Shown: piece by piece, positions 32,861 to 41,908 of the stretch
How positions within the stretch are numbered: position 1 is the stretch's first letter
Layout of the letters: each line of letters starts with the position of its first letter
Assembly: GCF_023824195.1 (NCBI RefSeq)
Contig: NZ_CP085442.1
Location: 968,001 to 1,032,000, forward strand
Source: Priestia megaterium
Lineage (GTDB): Bacteria; Bacillota; Bacilli; Bacillales; Bacillaceae_H
Length of the DNA stretch: 64,000 nucleotides
Direction of reading: 5' to 3'
The notes under the pieces: model-generated
Told to the model about the DNA's origin: nothing
The model's database searches: none
Seen by the model: only the letters and a program-made list of their open reading frames with translations
Program-made: the position numbers and the translations under genes

Positions 32861-34162
32861 ATGAGCAAATTTGTGTCGTTTTTAGAGAACAATTTATCGG
32901 GACCCATGGCCAGGTTATCAGAACAGCGGCATCTTCAAGCCATTCGCGATGGTGTTATTTCCGCTTTGCCGTTTATCATTATCGGAAGTTTTTTCTTGAT
33001 TCTAGCGTTTCCGCCTGTGCCTCAAGATAGCACAATTGCGAAATGGGCCGCTGATAACAGCGCCAACATTTTAATACCATATCGAGTAACGATGTTTATT
33101 ATGTCTTTATATATAGCCTTTGGGATAGGATACAACTTGTCTAAAAGCTATAATCTCGATCCGCTGTCAGGAGCGCAAATTGCAGTAGCTGCACTACTTC
33201 TTACGCTGACTCCAAAGCTGATTGAAGAAGAAGGGTTTATGCTTCCAATGACAAACCTTGGAGGTCACGGTTTATTTGTAACGATGATTGTATCGATTTT
33301 ATCGGTCGAAATTCTCAGGTTTTGTAAAGCAAAAAATGTCACCATAAAAATGCCGGAACAAGTGCCGCCTTCGGTATCGAGGTCTTTTGAAGCACTAATT
33401 CCGGTTGCGATTGTTGTGGTACTTATGACGATTATTACCATTGTTTTAGGTATCGATCTTCACCATTTAGTTGATAAACTAGTTGCTCCGCTTGTGGAAG
33501 CAGGAGATAGTTTAGCAGGAGTGTTAATACCGGTCTTCTTAATTACGTTTTTCTGGTCATTTGGAATCCACGGCGTCTCTGTTGTTGGGACAGTGGCACG
33601 GCCTGTATGGGAAGTGTATTTAGCAAAAAATGCTGAAGCGGTAGCAGACGGAGCTTCCACGCTTCCGTATATTGCACCTGAAACGTTCTTTCAGTGGTTT
33701 GTTTGGATCGGAGGATCTGGAGCGACGCTAGGCCTTGCTTTAGCGATGCTGTTTTTCTCAAAATCTAAATATTCGAAAGCGCTTTCTAGGACATCTTTTA
33801 TTCCAGCGGTTTTTAATATTAACGAACCAATTATTTTCGGTCTGCCAATTGTCTTAAATCCTATTTTAATTATTCCATTTATCATTATCCCGATTATTAC
33901 AACGATCATTTCATACGCAGCAACGGCGACAGATCTTATTACTCCAACCTATGTAATGGTTCCTTGGACGCTCCCGGCGCCAATCGGAGCTTATCTATCA
34001 ACCGGAGGAGACTGGCGGGCGGTTGTGCTAGTCGTTATTAATATTGCTATTTCTGTTGTCATTTATCTTCCGTTCTTTAAAATGTACGACCGAAAGATGG
34101 TCGAAATGGAAAAAAGCGATGAAGCAACGGTTGCACCATCCGATAGTTCAGTTCAAATGTAA
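32861..34162 (+). CDS. PTS EIIC permease, lactose/cellobiose family
   Basis: 433 residues with about ten membrane helices. The family segments GVISALPFIIIGSFFLILAF, HGVSVVGTVARPVWEVYL and FNINEPIIFGLPIVLNPILI are present; FNINEPIIFG is the sugar-binding signature of EIIC of the Lac/Cel family. It carries out coupled uptake and 6-phosphorylation, most probably of a beta-linked amino-sugar disaccharide given the neighbouring enzymes. The start has GAGGGGGAAAGGGTAT. The IIA component is encoded separately downstream, so this is a three-protein PTS. Confidence 0.92.
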   Translation: MSKFVSFLENNLSGPMARLSEQRHLQAIRDGVISALPFIIIGSFFLILAFPPVPQDSTIAKWAADNSANILIPYRVTMFIMSLYIAFGIGYNLSKSYNLDPLSGAQIAVAALLLTLTPKLIEEEGFMLPMTNLGGHGLFVTMIVSILSVEILRFCKAKNVTIKMPEQVPPSVSRSFEALIPVAIVVVLMTIITIVLGIDLHHLVDKLVAPLVEAGDSLAGVLIPVFLITFFWSFGIHGVSVVGTVARPVWEVYLAKNAEAVADGASTLPYIAPETFFQWFVWIGGSGATLGLALAMLFFSKSKYSKALSRTSFIPAVFNINEPIIFGLPIVLNPILIIPFIIIPIITTIISYAATATDLITPTYVMVPWTLPAPIGAYLSTGGDWRAVVLVVINIAISVVIYLPFFKMYDRKMVEMEKSDEATVAPSDSSVQM

Positions 34163-34216
34163 AGAAAGAGAAGCCAACTTGTTTGGCTTCTATCTCTTTA
34201 GTAGGAGTGAGGGTCA

Positions 34217-34483
34217 ATGTTTGTTCGGTTTCGATATAAAACTGTGTTTTTATTTCTGTTAACCATGGTTCTTTGCAACGTTATTTTTACACCTCTGCTG
34301 CAGTATGCAGGTTTATCAGCGCAGCATAGTTTATTTGCCATTACAAGCCTATCAGCAGCGCTGCTTACAACATTTATTTCCATTCGGCTTTCAACCGCAG
34401 CTTTATCTAAAACCGCCGTTTGTATACGCTTTGTTTTGCTAGGAATAGGGTGCACAGCCGTTACATATTTAGCCGTTTTTTAA
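34217..34483 (+). CDS. Small membrane protein of the PTS operon
   Basis: 88 residues with three hydrophobic segments (TVFLFLLTMVLCNVIFTPLL, SLFAITSLSAALLTTFISI, IRFVLLGIGCTAVTYLAVF). It is behind GGAGTGAGGGTCA, 54 bp after EIIC and 16 bp before the GH4 gene, so it is cotranscribed. I do not recognise a family. A role in supporting the permease is possible but rests on position only. Confidence 0.65.
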   Translation: MFVRFRYKTVFLFLLTMVLCNVIFTPLLQYAGLSAQHSLFAITSLSAALLTTFISIRLSTAALSKTAVCIRFVLLGIGCTAVTYLAVF

Positions 34484-34499
34484 CAAGGAGGGGCAAAAA

Positions 34500-35807
34500 A
34501 TGAAAGTAGTGACAATAGGGGGAGGATCAAGCTACACACCGGAATTGGTCGAAGGGTTTATTAAACGATATGATGAGCTTCCAATTCGAGAGCTATGGCT
34601 TGTAGATGTTGAAGAAGGAAAAGAGAAACTTGAGATTGTAGGGGCACTTGCGAGAAGAATGGTCAAAAAAGCAAGTGTTGATATGGAAATTCATTTAACG
34701 CTTGATCGACAAAAAGCGTTGATAAATGCTGATTTTGTAACGACACAGCTTAGAGTAGGTCAGCTTGATGCGCGTATTCAAGATGAACGCATCCCTCTTA
34801 AGTACGGAATGATTGGTCAAGAGACAAACGGGGCGGGAGGATTATTTAAGGGCTTACGAACGATACCGGTTTTGTTGAAAATTGCCGAGGAAATACACGA
34901 AGTTTGTCCAAACGCCTGGCTTATTAATTTTACAAATCCTGCAGGTATGGTAACGGAGGCGCTGCTTCGCTACGGAAAGCATTCTAAAGTAGTAGGAGTC
35001 TGTAACCTGCCTGTACATATGACAAACTCCATCGCCAGCTTGCTTCAAATAGAAAAAGAAGATGTTCACATTGAATTTGCAGGGTTAAATCACTTGGTAT
35101 ATGGACTGCATGTGTATGCAAAAGGAAAGGAAGTAACGCAAGAAGTCATTCGGCGATTAAGTGATCCAAAGTCCCAAGTAACAATGAGAAACATAGCTCC
35201 TATTCCGTGGCAACCGGATTTTTTGGAAGCTCTTGGCGTGATTTTATGTCCTTATCACCGCTACTACTACAAAACAAAAGAAATATTAGCAGAAGAGCTT
35301 CTGGCCTTTCAGTCAGGTACCACGCGCGCTGAAGCGGTCAAAGCATTAGAAGCCGAGCTTTTTGAACTCTATAAAAATCCAAATCTAGAAATGAGGCCTC
35401 CGCAGCTGGAAAAACGAGGAGGCGCTTATTACAGCGATGCCGCATGCAATTTAATTTCATCCATTCATAACGATAAAGGCGATATTCAAACATTAAATGT
35501 AAAAAACAATGGCGCTATTTCCTCACTCCCAAACGAATCTGCGGTTGAAGTAAACTGTGTAGTAACAAAGCAAGGGCCAGTACCACTCGCTGTCGGTGAA
35601 CTTCCGGTAGAAGTGAATGGACTTGTGCAGCAAATTAAATCGTTTGAACGAGTAGGGGCAGAAGCTGCGGTTACAGGATCTTATGAAAAAGCACTAGTTG
35701 CGCTGAGCATTAATCCGCTTGTTCCAAGTGACGAGCTGGCTAAGTCGGTCTTAGATGAACTGCTTCAAGCTCATCGCAAGTATTTACCCGCTTTTTTAAG
35801 GAAGTGA
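34500..35807 (+). CDS. GH4 6-phospho-beta-glycosidase (LicH/ChbF-like)
   Basis: 435 residues. The N-terminal NAD-binding motif VVTIGGGSSYTPELVEGF and the metal-ligand segment VVGVCNLPVHM (Cys and His) define glycoside hydrolase family 4, which uses NAD and Mn through a redox elimination mechanism on 6-phosphoglycosides. LINFTNPAGMVTEA and EFAGLNHLVYGLHV agree. In this operon the natural substrate may be a 6-phosphorylated GlcNAc-containing disaccharide rather than cellobiose-6-phosphate; that is inference. AAGGAGG lies before the ATG. Confidence 0.9.
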   Translation: MKVVTIGGGSSYTPELVEGFIKRYDELPIRELWLVDVEEGKEKLEIVGALARRMVKKASVDMEIHLTLDRQKALINADFVTTQLRVGQLDARIQDERIPLKYGMIGQETNGAGGLFKGLRTIPVLLKIAEEIHEVCPNAWLINFTNPAGMVTEALLRYGKHSKVVGVCNLPVHMTNSIASLLQIEKEDVHIEFAGLNHLVYGLHVYAKGKEVTQEVIRRLSDPKSQVTMRNIAPIPWQPDFLEALGVILCPYHRYYYKTKEILAEELLAFQSGTTRAEAVKALEAELFELYKNPNLEMRPPQLEKRGGAYYSDAACNLISSIHNDKGDIQTLNVKNNGAISSLPNESAVEVNCVVTKQGPVPLAVGELPVEVNGLVQQIKSFERVGAEAAVTGSYEKALVALSINPLVPSDELAKSVLDELLQAHRKYLPAFLRK

Positions 35808-35816
35808 ACGCGTAGT

Positions 35817-36962
35817 ATGTATGCTGTTGGACTTATGTCAGGAACGTCACTCGACGGAATTGATGCAGCTCTTGTTCAAATTGAAGGAAGCGGCTATGAA
35901 AGTAAAGTTAAGCTTCTTTATTTCATTACCATGCCGTTTTCACCGCAGTTAAAAAAGGAAATTGAGCAGGCGCTTTCTTTTGAACATTCAAATGTACAGC
36001 TGATCTGCAGCTTAAATTTTAAACTTGGCTATGCATTTGCAGATGCAGTGAAAAGAGTGTGCCAAGAAGCCGGCTTTTCTCTTGAACAAATAGATGTTAT
36101 TGGATCGCATGGGCAAACCATTTACCATCAGCCTTATGCTTCGGGAAGTACAGCGATGTCTACACTCCAAATTGGAGAGCCGGCTGTTATTGCCTATGAA
36201 ACCAAAACGAAGGTAGTAGCAAACTTCAGAGTGATGGACATGGCAGCGGGCGGGCAGGGTGCTCCGTTAGTTCCTCACACGGAACGGATTTTGTACAGCC
36301 GCGCTGACCATACAAGGCTGCTTCAAAACATTGGAGGTATTGGAAATGTAACGTTGGTTCCGCCAAAACACTCTCCTATACCTGTAGTAGCTTTTGATAC
36401 GGGGCCGGGAAATATGATGATAGATGAAGCGTGTCAGCAGCTTTTTAATGTTTCATTTGATGAAAATGGGCGTTTAGCAGCTGAAGGAAAGATTATTTCA
36501 GAGCTTTTAGAAGACTGTATGAATCATGATTACATGAAGCTTTCTCCTCCTAAATCGACGGGAAGAGAACTGTTCGGTACACAGTACACAAAGAGACTGC
36601 TAGAGAAATATAGCAAACATAAAAAAGAAGATCTGCTAGCTACAATTACTATGTTCACGGCATCATCCATTGTACATCACTATGAAACATTTATTTTTCC
36701 TGCCTATTCTATTGACGAAGTGATTATTGGAGGAGGCGGAAGTTATAACAATACGCTGATGAATATGATTAAAACACAGCTCGGGAAGCGCTGCAGCGTG
36801 TACACACAAGAAGAAATTGGAATGTCTTCAGAAGCAAAAGAAGCCGTAGCTTTTGCGGTGCTCGCAAATGAAACACTTTCAGGTTATCCAAGCAATGTAC
36901 CAAGCGCAACCGGCGCCTTGTCTCCTGTAATATTAGGAAACATTACGCCTGCACCACTATAA
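35817..36962 (+). CDS. anmK: Anhydro-N-acetylmuramic acid kinase AnmK
   Basis: 381 residues. The N-terminal [20 protein letters not shown] is the unmistakable AnmK signature; [45 protein letters not shown] and [15 protein letters not shown] complete the sugar-kinase fold. The enzyme hydrolyses and phosphorylates 1,6-anhydroMurNAc to MurNAc-6-phosphate, the substrate of MurQ encoded in the same operon. It lies 9 bp after the GH4 gene. Anhydro sugars arise from lytic transglycosylases, so the operon serves turnover products and not only lysozyme-type fragments. Confidence 0.94.
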   Translation: MYAVGLMSGTSLDGIDAALVQIEGSGYESKVKLLYFITMPFSPQLKKEIEQALSFEHSNVQLICSLNFKLGYAFADAVKRVCQEAGFSLEQIDVIGSHGQTIYHQPYASGSTAMSTLQIGEPAVIAYETKTKVVANFRVMDMAAGGQGAPLVPHTERILYSRADHTRLLQNIGGIGNVTLVPPKHSPIPVVAFDTGPGNMMIDEACQQLFNVSFDENGRLAAEGKIISELLEDCMNHDYMKLSPPKSTGRELFGTQYTKRLLEKYSKHKKEDLLATITMFTASSIVHHYETFIFPAYSIDEVIIGGGGSYNNTLMNMIKTQLGKRCSVYTQEEIGMSSEAKEAVAFAVLANETLSGYPSNVPSATGALSPVILGNITPAPL

Positions 36963-36979
36963 AAAAGGGGATGGAAGAA

Positions 36980-37315
36980 ATGACAGAAGCAGCAAATATG
37001 GAAAATGAAATTTTTGAACTTATTGCATACGGAGGAAATGCTAGGTCACTTGCATATGAAGCGTTAGAAGCAGCTGAAGACTATGATTTTAATAAAGCTG
37101 ACGAACTTTTAAAGCAGTCTCAAGAAGAGCTCAGTCATGCTCATAAAACGCAAACTGCGCTTATTCAACGTGAATTGAACGGAAAAACAATTGAAAAGTC
37201 GCTGCTTTTAATTCACGCACAAGATCATTTAATGACGGCTATTTCAGAGCAAAAATTAATTGAGCATATGATTAAGCTTATTAAAAAATTTAAAAAAGAA
37301 GGCGAAAATCAATGA
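36980..37315 (+). CDS. PTS EIIA component, lactose family
   Basis: 111 residues from ATG at 36980; an ATG at 36971 lies directly on the GGGG of the ribosome site and is less likely. The helical IIA-Lac bundle is recognisable: IAYGGNARSLAYEALEAAE, then the phosphorylated histidine in SLLLIHAQDHLMTA (His79), with the following acidic residue of the trimer's metal site. It completes the three-protein PTS with IIB at 32473 and IIC at 32861. It ends in a 4-nt overlap with mupG. Confidence 0.9.
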   Translation: MTEAANMENEIFELIAYGGNARSLAYEALEAAEDYDFNKADELLKQSQEELSHAHKTQTALIQRELNGKTIEKSLLLIHAQDHLMTAISEQKLIEHMIKLIKKFKKEGENQ

Positions 37316-38400
37316 AAAAGCTAGGTATTGCGATTTACCCGGAACATTCGACTGTCGAAAAAGATAAAGCGTATATAGCACTTGCGCATCAATACGGATT
37401 TACCCGCATTTTTACATGCTTGCTTTCTGTTGAAGGCGATCAGAAAAAAGTAATGGCAAATTTTAAAGAAATCATTGAGTTTGCCAATGAGCTAGAGATG
37501 GAAGTAGTAGTGGATATCGCTCCTCGCGTATTTGGGGCGCTTGGCATTTCTTATGATGACTTATCTTTTTTTCACAAATTAGGGGCTTATGCTATTCGTC
37601 TTGATCTAGGGTATACGGGAAATGAAGAGTCCATTATGACCTTTAATCCATACGGCTTAAAAATTGAAATTAATATGAGCAATGCAACGAAGTATGTGGA
37701 TAATATTTTAAGTTACCGACCGAATCGAAAGCAGCTGCTCGGGTCGCACAACTTCTATCCTCATCGATACGCGGGATTGTCGTATGATCACTTTGTAAAG
37801 TGTTCAGCATTGTTTAAAGAACATAACCTTGAAACAGCAGCCTTTATTAATTCACCAAGCGCTACTTTTGGACCGTGGCCTGTTACTGAAGGGCTTTGTA
37901 CGCTTGAAATGCATCGCGCGCTTCCGATCGACGTGCAGGCTAAGCATCTTTTTAAAACGGAGTTAATTGATTGTGCAATTATTGCGAATGCTTATGCATC
38001 AGAAGAAGAAATGAAGGCGCTGCGTGATGTTGTTCAGCAAGAGCGCTTTACTTTTAATGTGACGCTGTATGATACGATTACTGAACTTGAGAAAAAAATT
38101 GTGCTGGAAGAGTTTCATTTTTACCGCGGAGACGTATCCGATTATTTAATTCGCTCTACGCAAAGCCGAGTAAAATATAAAAAAGAAGAATTCAAGCCTA
38201 CGCATACTCCTTCCATTCGAAGAGGCGATATTTTAATAGAAAATGAACTCTACGGACAGTACAAAGGAGAGCTGCAAATTGCGCTGTTAGACATGGAAAA
38301 CTCAGGTAAAACAAACGTAGTAGGACGCATTGCAGAAGAGGAAATATTCTTATTAAATGAACTGCAGCCATGGGACAAATTTGCTTTTTGTGAGCGGTGA
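37312..38400 (+). CDS. mupG: MupG-family 6-phospho-N-acetylmuramidase (DUF871)
   Basis: 362 residues. A DUF871 TIM barrel (KKLGIAIYPEHSTVEKDKAY, FTRIFTCLLSVEGD, GSHNFYPHRYAGLSYDHF) is followed by a small C-terminal beta domain from about residue 245. In S. aureus MupG splits MurNAc-6P-GlcNAc inside the cell into MurNAc-6-phosphate and GlcNAc. The ATG overlaps the stop of the IIA gene (ATGA), and murK and murQ follow, so the assignment fits sequence and context. A GH4 enzyme in the same operon implies two different phosphodisaccharides or two cleavage routes. Confidence 0.9.
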   Translation: MKKLGIAIYPEHSTVEKDKAYIALAHQYGFTRIFTCLLSVEGDQKKVMANFKEIIEFANELEMEVVVDIAPRVFGALGISYDDLSFFHKLGAYAIRLDLGYTGNEESIMTFNPYGLKIEINMSNATKYVDNILSYRPNRKQLLGSHNFYPHRYAGLSYDHFVKCSALFKEHNLETAAFINSPSATFGPWPVTEGLCTLEMHRALPIDVQAKHLFKTELIDCAIIANAYASEEEMKALRDVVQQERFTFNVTLYDTITELEKKIVLEEFHFYRGDVSDYLIRSTQSRVKYKKEEFKPTHTPSIRRGDILIENELYGQYKGELQIALLDMENSGKTNVVGRIAEEEIFLLNELQPWDKFAFCER

Positions 38401-38404
38401 TGAA

Positions 38405-39298
38405 ATGGACTATATTATTGGTATCGACGGTGGCGGAACAAAAACAGAAGGCGCTGCGTACAGCTTAGACGGTCAAGAGCTCGCTGCTTCAAAAAGCGGC
38501 TATGGAAATTTGCTTATTAATTACAATACGGCTATTACTCATATTGATGAATGTATTACGGCGTGCAAAACTGCGCTTGCTGGTCATACATGTAAAGGCA
38601 TTTCACTAGGACTTGCTGGAAGTAAAGCATTATCTAAAGAAGAAATAAAAAGATATTTTTATGATCGTTATCAGGTAGAAGTAGGTTTATATGATGACGC
38701 CATGATTGCACATGAAGCACTACTACATGGAAAAGACGGGATTTTAACCATTGCAGGAACTGGAGCCGTCAGCATTGGGAAAAAAGACGGGGTGTACGAA
38801 TACGGAGGAGGGTGGGGACACCTTCTTGGAGATGAAGGAAGCGGATATTGGATTGGTCTTCAAGCACTTATATTGCTGACGAAAGAGCATGATCAAAGCC
38901 GTCCTTACAGCAGCCTTAGTCAGACAATCTTGCAACATGTAAAAGCAGATACCATACACGATATAAAAAAGTTTGTCTATTCATCTCCTAAATCAGAAGT
39001 TGCTTCACTCACTCCGTTTGTTGTAAATCAAGCGAGAAATCATAAACAAGAAGCAAGTGACATTCTTCAACAAGCTGGAAAGAACCTCGCAAACATGACT
39101 CTTCATTTATATAAGAAACAGCAGTTTGAAGGGAGCTGCTTGCTGGCATGCAAAGGCAGCATTTTAACGGAAGTTCCAGAAGTATTTAATGTTTATAAGG
39201 AAGCGTGTGAAAAAGAAATAAAGCATATCCAGTGGACAACACAGCGAGTATCATCTGCTAAAGGAGCTTATCAGCTGTTCATGAACGAGTATAAATAG
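38405..39298 (+). CDS. murK: N-acetylglucosamine/N-acetylmuramate kinase (BadF/BadG/BcrA/BcrD family)
   Basis: 297 residues from ATG at 38405, 4 bp after the mupG stop, behind GAGCGGTGATGAA; an earlier in-frame start overlaps mupG and is rejected. The ATPase phosphate-1 loop YIIGIDGGGTKTEGA, the LTIAGTGAVSIGK phosphate-2 region and the EYGGGWGHLLGDEGSGYWIG signature identify an amino-sugar kinase of the MurK/NagK type. It would phosphorylate the GlcNAc (and MurNAc) released by MupG. Confidence 0.88.
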   Translation: MDYIIGIDGGGTKTEGAAYSLDGQELAASKSGYGNLLINYNTAITHIDECITACKTALAGHTCKGISLGLAGSKALSKEEIKRYFYDRYQVEVGLYDDAMIAHEALLHGKDGILTIAGTGAVSIGKKDGVYEYGGGWGHLLGDEGSGYWIGLQALILLTKEHDQSRPYSSLSQTILQHVKADTIHDIKKFVYSSPKSEVASLTPFVVNQARNHKQEASDILQQAGKNLANMTLHLYKKQQFEGSCLLACKGSILTEVPEVFNVYKEACEKEIKHIQWTTQRVSSAKGAYQLFMNEYK

Positions 39299-39333
39299 AG
39301 AAAAAATGATGGTGGAAAAGGCAGGGGATCACA

Positions 39334-40248
39334 GTGAACTTAAATCATATCTTAACAGAAAAACGCAATCCGCAAACCTTAAACATTGATGAATTGTCAA
39401 GCCTGGAAATTGTAAAAAAAATTAATGAAGAAGATCATCAAGTGCCTCATGCAATCAATAAGGTGCTGCCTGTTATTGCTTTGTTAGTAGATGAAATTGT
39501 CAGTGCTTTTAAACAAGGCGGACGTCTTATTTATATCGGAGCAGGTACAAGCGGACGTCTAGGTGTGTTAGATGCATCTGAATGCGTACCAACATTCGGT
39601 ACACCTGCTGAACAAGTAATTGGTATCATAGCCGGGGGAGACAAAGCGCTTCGGCATGCGTTAGAAGGAGCAGAAGATAATAAAGAAAAAGCGATAGAAG
39701 ATTTGAAAGCGATTAATTTATCAAATAAAGATATTCTTGTAGGTATAGCTGCAAGTGGAAGAACTCCTTATACATTATCAGCGCTTGGGTATGCAAACAG
39801 CCTGGGGGCAGTAACCGGCTGTGTTGTAAATTCTCCTCAATCAGCTATGGAACAAGAAGCAAAGTATGCAATAGTAGCAGAATCAGGGCCGGAAGTTGTA
39901 ACAGGTTCAACAAGAATGAAAGCCGGAACTGCTCAAAAGCTTGTTCTTAATATGCTGACGACCGCTTCTATGATTCAAATTGGTAAAGTCTACAGCAATC
40001 TAATGGTAGACGTACAGCCGACTAATGATAAACTCGTACAGCGTGCTAAAAATATTATTGCGGAACTAACAGGCGTCTCACCAGAGGAGGCAGCGGAAAG
40101 TTTACAAACATACAAAACGCCAAAAGCCGCCATTCTTGCGCTTCTTACTTCTACAGAAGGTGATGATGTGCATCGGCTGCTTGATAAGCATGACGGACAT
40201 TTAAAAAAAGCCATTGGAGAAGCAATGGAACAGCAGATTAAAGATTAA
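39334..40248 (+). CDS. murQ: N-acetylmuramic acid 6-phosphate etherase MurQ
   Basis: 304 residues starting at GTG (39334) behind GGGGATCACA. The SIS-domain signature GGRLIYIGAGTSGRLGVLDA, then ECVPTFGTP, GIAASGRTPYTLSAL and TGSTRMKAGTAQKLVLNMLT with the catalytic acidic residues mark MurQ. It removes lactate from MurNAc-6-phosphate to give GlcNAc-6-phosphate. It is the last gene of the ten-gene operon and the common end point of the MupG, AnmK and MurK branches. A terminator follows. Confidence 0.95.
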   Translation: MNLNHILTEKRNPQTLNIDELSSLEIVKKINEEDHQVPHAINKVLPVIALLVDEIVSAFKQGGRLIYIGAGTSGRLGVLDASECVPTFGTPAEQVIGIIAGGDKALRHALEGAEDNKEKAIEDLKAINLSNKDILVGIAASGRTPYTLSALGYANSLGAVTGCVVNSPQSAMEQEAKYAIVAESGPEVVTGSTRMKAGTAQKLVLNMLTTASMIQIGKVYSNLMVDVQPTNDKLVQRAKNIIAELTGVSPEEAAESLQTYKTPKAAILALLTSTEGDDVHRLLDKHDGHLKKAIGEAMEQQIKD

Positions 40249-40281
40249 GCCGCCAGCAAATTAAATTATTTACGTCAAGAT

Positions 40282-40317
40282 AAAAAACTCATGTTACGCT
40301 AGTAGCATGAGTTTTTT
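40282..40317 (+). terminator. Intrinsic terminator of the mur operon
   Basis: AAAAAACTCATG pairs perfectly with CATGAGTTTTTT around a 12-nt loop. Confidence 0.87.
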
Positions 40318-40344
40318 ATGATATTGGAAGTGGAGGAGCAATGA

Positions 40345-41103
40345 ATGAAAATTGGGTTAGCGCAAGTGAGATTTCCAAAGTCAGCCGCAGAGGGTGTAGA
40401 AACGGTAGAAAATTGTATGAAACACGCAGCAGAAGAAGGATGTAACCTTGTATGTTTTCCAGAATCAATTGTGCCGGGACTTAGAGGAGTAGGGTTTGAA
40501 GTTGAGACATACAATCACGAAATTCAACAAAATACGCTTTATAAAGTTAAGTTGCTTGCCAAACAGTTAAAGCTCAACGTAATTTTACCACTGGAATGGC
40601 GCGACGAACTTGGTATGCATTTAACTGCTTTTGTAATTGATGAAAATGGAAAAGAATTAGGGTATCAAACTAAAAATCAAATTGATCCGGCAGAAGATCA
40701 ATTTGGTTATAAGCCTGGAAATGGCCGCCAGTTGTTTGAAATAAACGGCGTGAAATTCGGTATTGTTATTTGCCATGAGGGATGGCGCTATCCTGAAACT
40801 GTCCGATGGGCTGCTGTAAGAGGAGCCAGCATTGTGTTTCATCCACAGTTTACTGGTGAAGTACCAGATCCGAAGTTTTATGATTATGCAATGATTGCAA
40901 GAAGTACGGAGAATGGTATTTACTTTGCAAGCGTGAATTATGCCCTAGAGAACCAAAAAAGCACGACTTCTCTTCTTTCTCCAAAGGGTGAATGTTTGAT
41001 AAAAGCGAAAGCTGAAAAGCAAGAACTACTAACGTATACGATAGAGCCCGGTAAGGCTAACCGGCTGTTAGCTCAGCGTCTGTTATCAAATTTACTATTG
41101 TAA
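40345..41103 (+). CDS. Carbon-nitrogen hydrolase (nitrilase superfamily)
   Basis: 252 residues with the Glu-Lys-Cys triad of the superfamily: the glutamate in VCFPESIVPG, the lysine in YQTKNQIDP and the cysteine in GIVICHEGWRYPE. The family hydrolyses amides or nitriles (amidase, carbamoylase, omega-amidase branches); the branch cannot be fixed. It follows the mur operon beyond a terminator with its own AGTGGAGGAGCAATGA site. A role in peptidoglycan or amino-sugar amide breakdown is only suggested by the neighbourhood. Confidence 0.85.
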   Translation: MKIGLAQVRFPKSAAEGVETVENCMKHAAEEGCNLVCFPESIVPGLRGVGFEVETYNHEIQQNTLYKVKLLAKQLKLNVILPLEWRDELGMHLTAFVIDENGKELGYQTKNQIDPAEDQFGYKPGNGRQLFEINGVKFGIVICHEGWRYPETVRWAAVRGASIVFHPQFTGEVPDPKFYDYAMIARSTENGIYFASVNYALENQKSTTSLLSPKGECLIKAKAEKQELLTYTIEPGKANRLLAQRLLSNLLL

Positions 41104-41235
41104 AAAAGTTTATTTTCTCTAGTTAAATTAGCATGTGCGCTCTTATAACCCTTTGGTTATTTCTCCTTATGACGATATAAACGTCAATATGGTATTATCA
41201 AAAGTTAAAGGGGTATTAAAAGGTGTGTGGAAACA

Positions 41236-41826
41236 ATGGATCGAAAAAAAGCCGCATCAGTAGCTGGAGCATTGGTCATTGCCGTAGGAATTTGGCTGTT
41301 TCAAAGCGGGAAATTTAAAAGTGAAGCGCAGGCAGATAAGTTTACGAGTACATTTTTGGTCGATCATGAACAAACAGACAATGGATTTGAATTATTTACT
41401 TCGGATACCAATCAATACATTATGTGGTTTCCGCTTCAGTATGTTATTCATAAATCTTCTTATAAAAGCAGTGAAGATGAAAGTGAAGTATGGACAGCAT
41501 CAACGAAGGAAAATGATTCATACAATGCTGGGAAAATAACGGCTTTATTTTCTAAGAAAAAAAGCAAAGCAGCTCAAAATAAAATGGATGCGTTTCAGCC
41601 TGATTACATGTTAAAAGGTAAAAATGCAACGATTTATGTGAAAAAACAAACAAGAGATGGAAAGCATAGCATTTATCATGCTTATGTGAATGATGATTAT
41701 TCAGACAAGTATATTTACTATACGTTTGAACTAAAAAGCAGCGAACAGACAAACAGTACAAAACAGCAGTATTGGGTAGAAAAAATTCTTCTAAATACAC
41801 AGTTTCAAAAAAACTCAGCTGAATAG
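41236..41826 (+). CDS. Membrane-anchored protein, paralogue of the genes at 56501 and 57444
   Basis: 196 residues from ATG at 41236. One N-terminal helix (AASVAGALVIAVGIWLF) anchors an extracytoplasmic domain. The segment FTSTFLVDHEQTDNGFELF, then SDTNQYIMWFPLQYVIH, aligns with FTREFLNKDKKVDDGFYEF and SKTGQYTMWFPEEYQLIH in the protein at 56501, so these are members of one family with the motif DDGF-x(9-10)-QY-x-MWFP. Function unknown. Its stop codon lies within a terminator stem. Confidence 0.7.
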   Translation: MDRKKAASVAGALVIAVGIWLFQSGKFKSEAQADKFTSTFLVDHEQTDNGFELFTSDTNQYIMWFPLQYVIHKSSYKSSEDESEVWTASTKENDSYNAGKITALFSKKKSKAAQNKMDAFQPDYMLKGKNATIYVKKQTRDGKHSIYHAYVNDDYSDKYIYYTFELKSSEQTNSTKQQYWVEKILLNTQFQKNSAE

Positions 41827-41843
41827 TCAGCTGAGTTTTTTCG
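41811..41843. terminator. Intrinsic terminator
   Basis: AAACTCAGCTGA and TCAGCTGAGTTT pair perfectly around ATAG, followed by TTT. The stem starts inside the coding sequence. Confidence 0.87.
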
Positions 41844-41908
41844 TAAGGGTTCATAATACTTTTGCTTTTTTATGTAAACGGGTACAATATGAGTAAGGAG
41901 GCCTTTGT

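Noticed and set aside
33774..33790. Perfect palindrome CGAAAGCGCTTTC inside the EIIC gene, resembling cre
   Set aside because: Lies deep in coding sequence and starts with C rather than TG; probably chance codon use.
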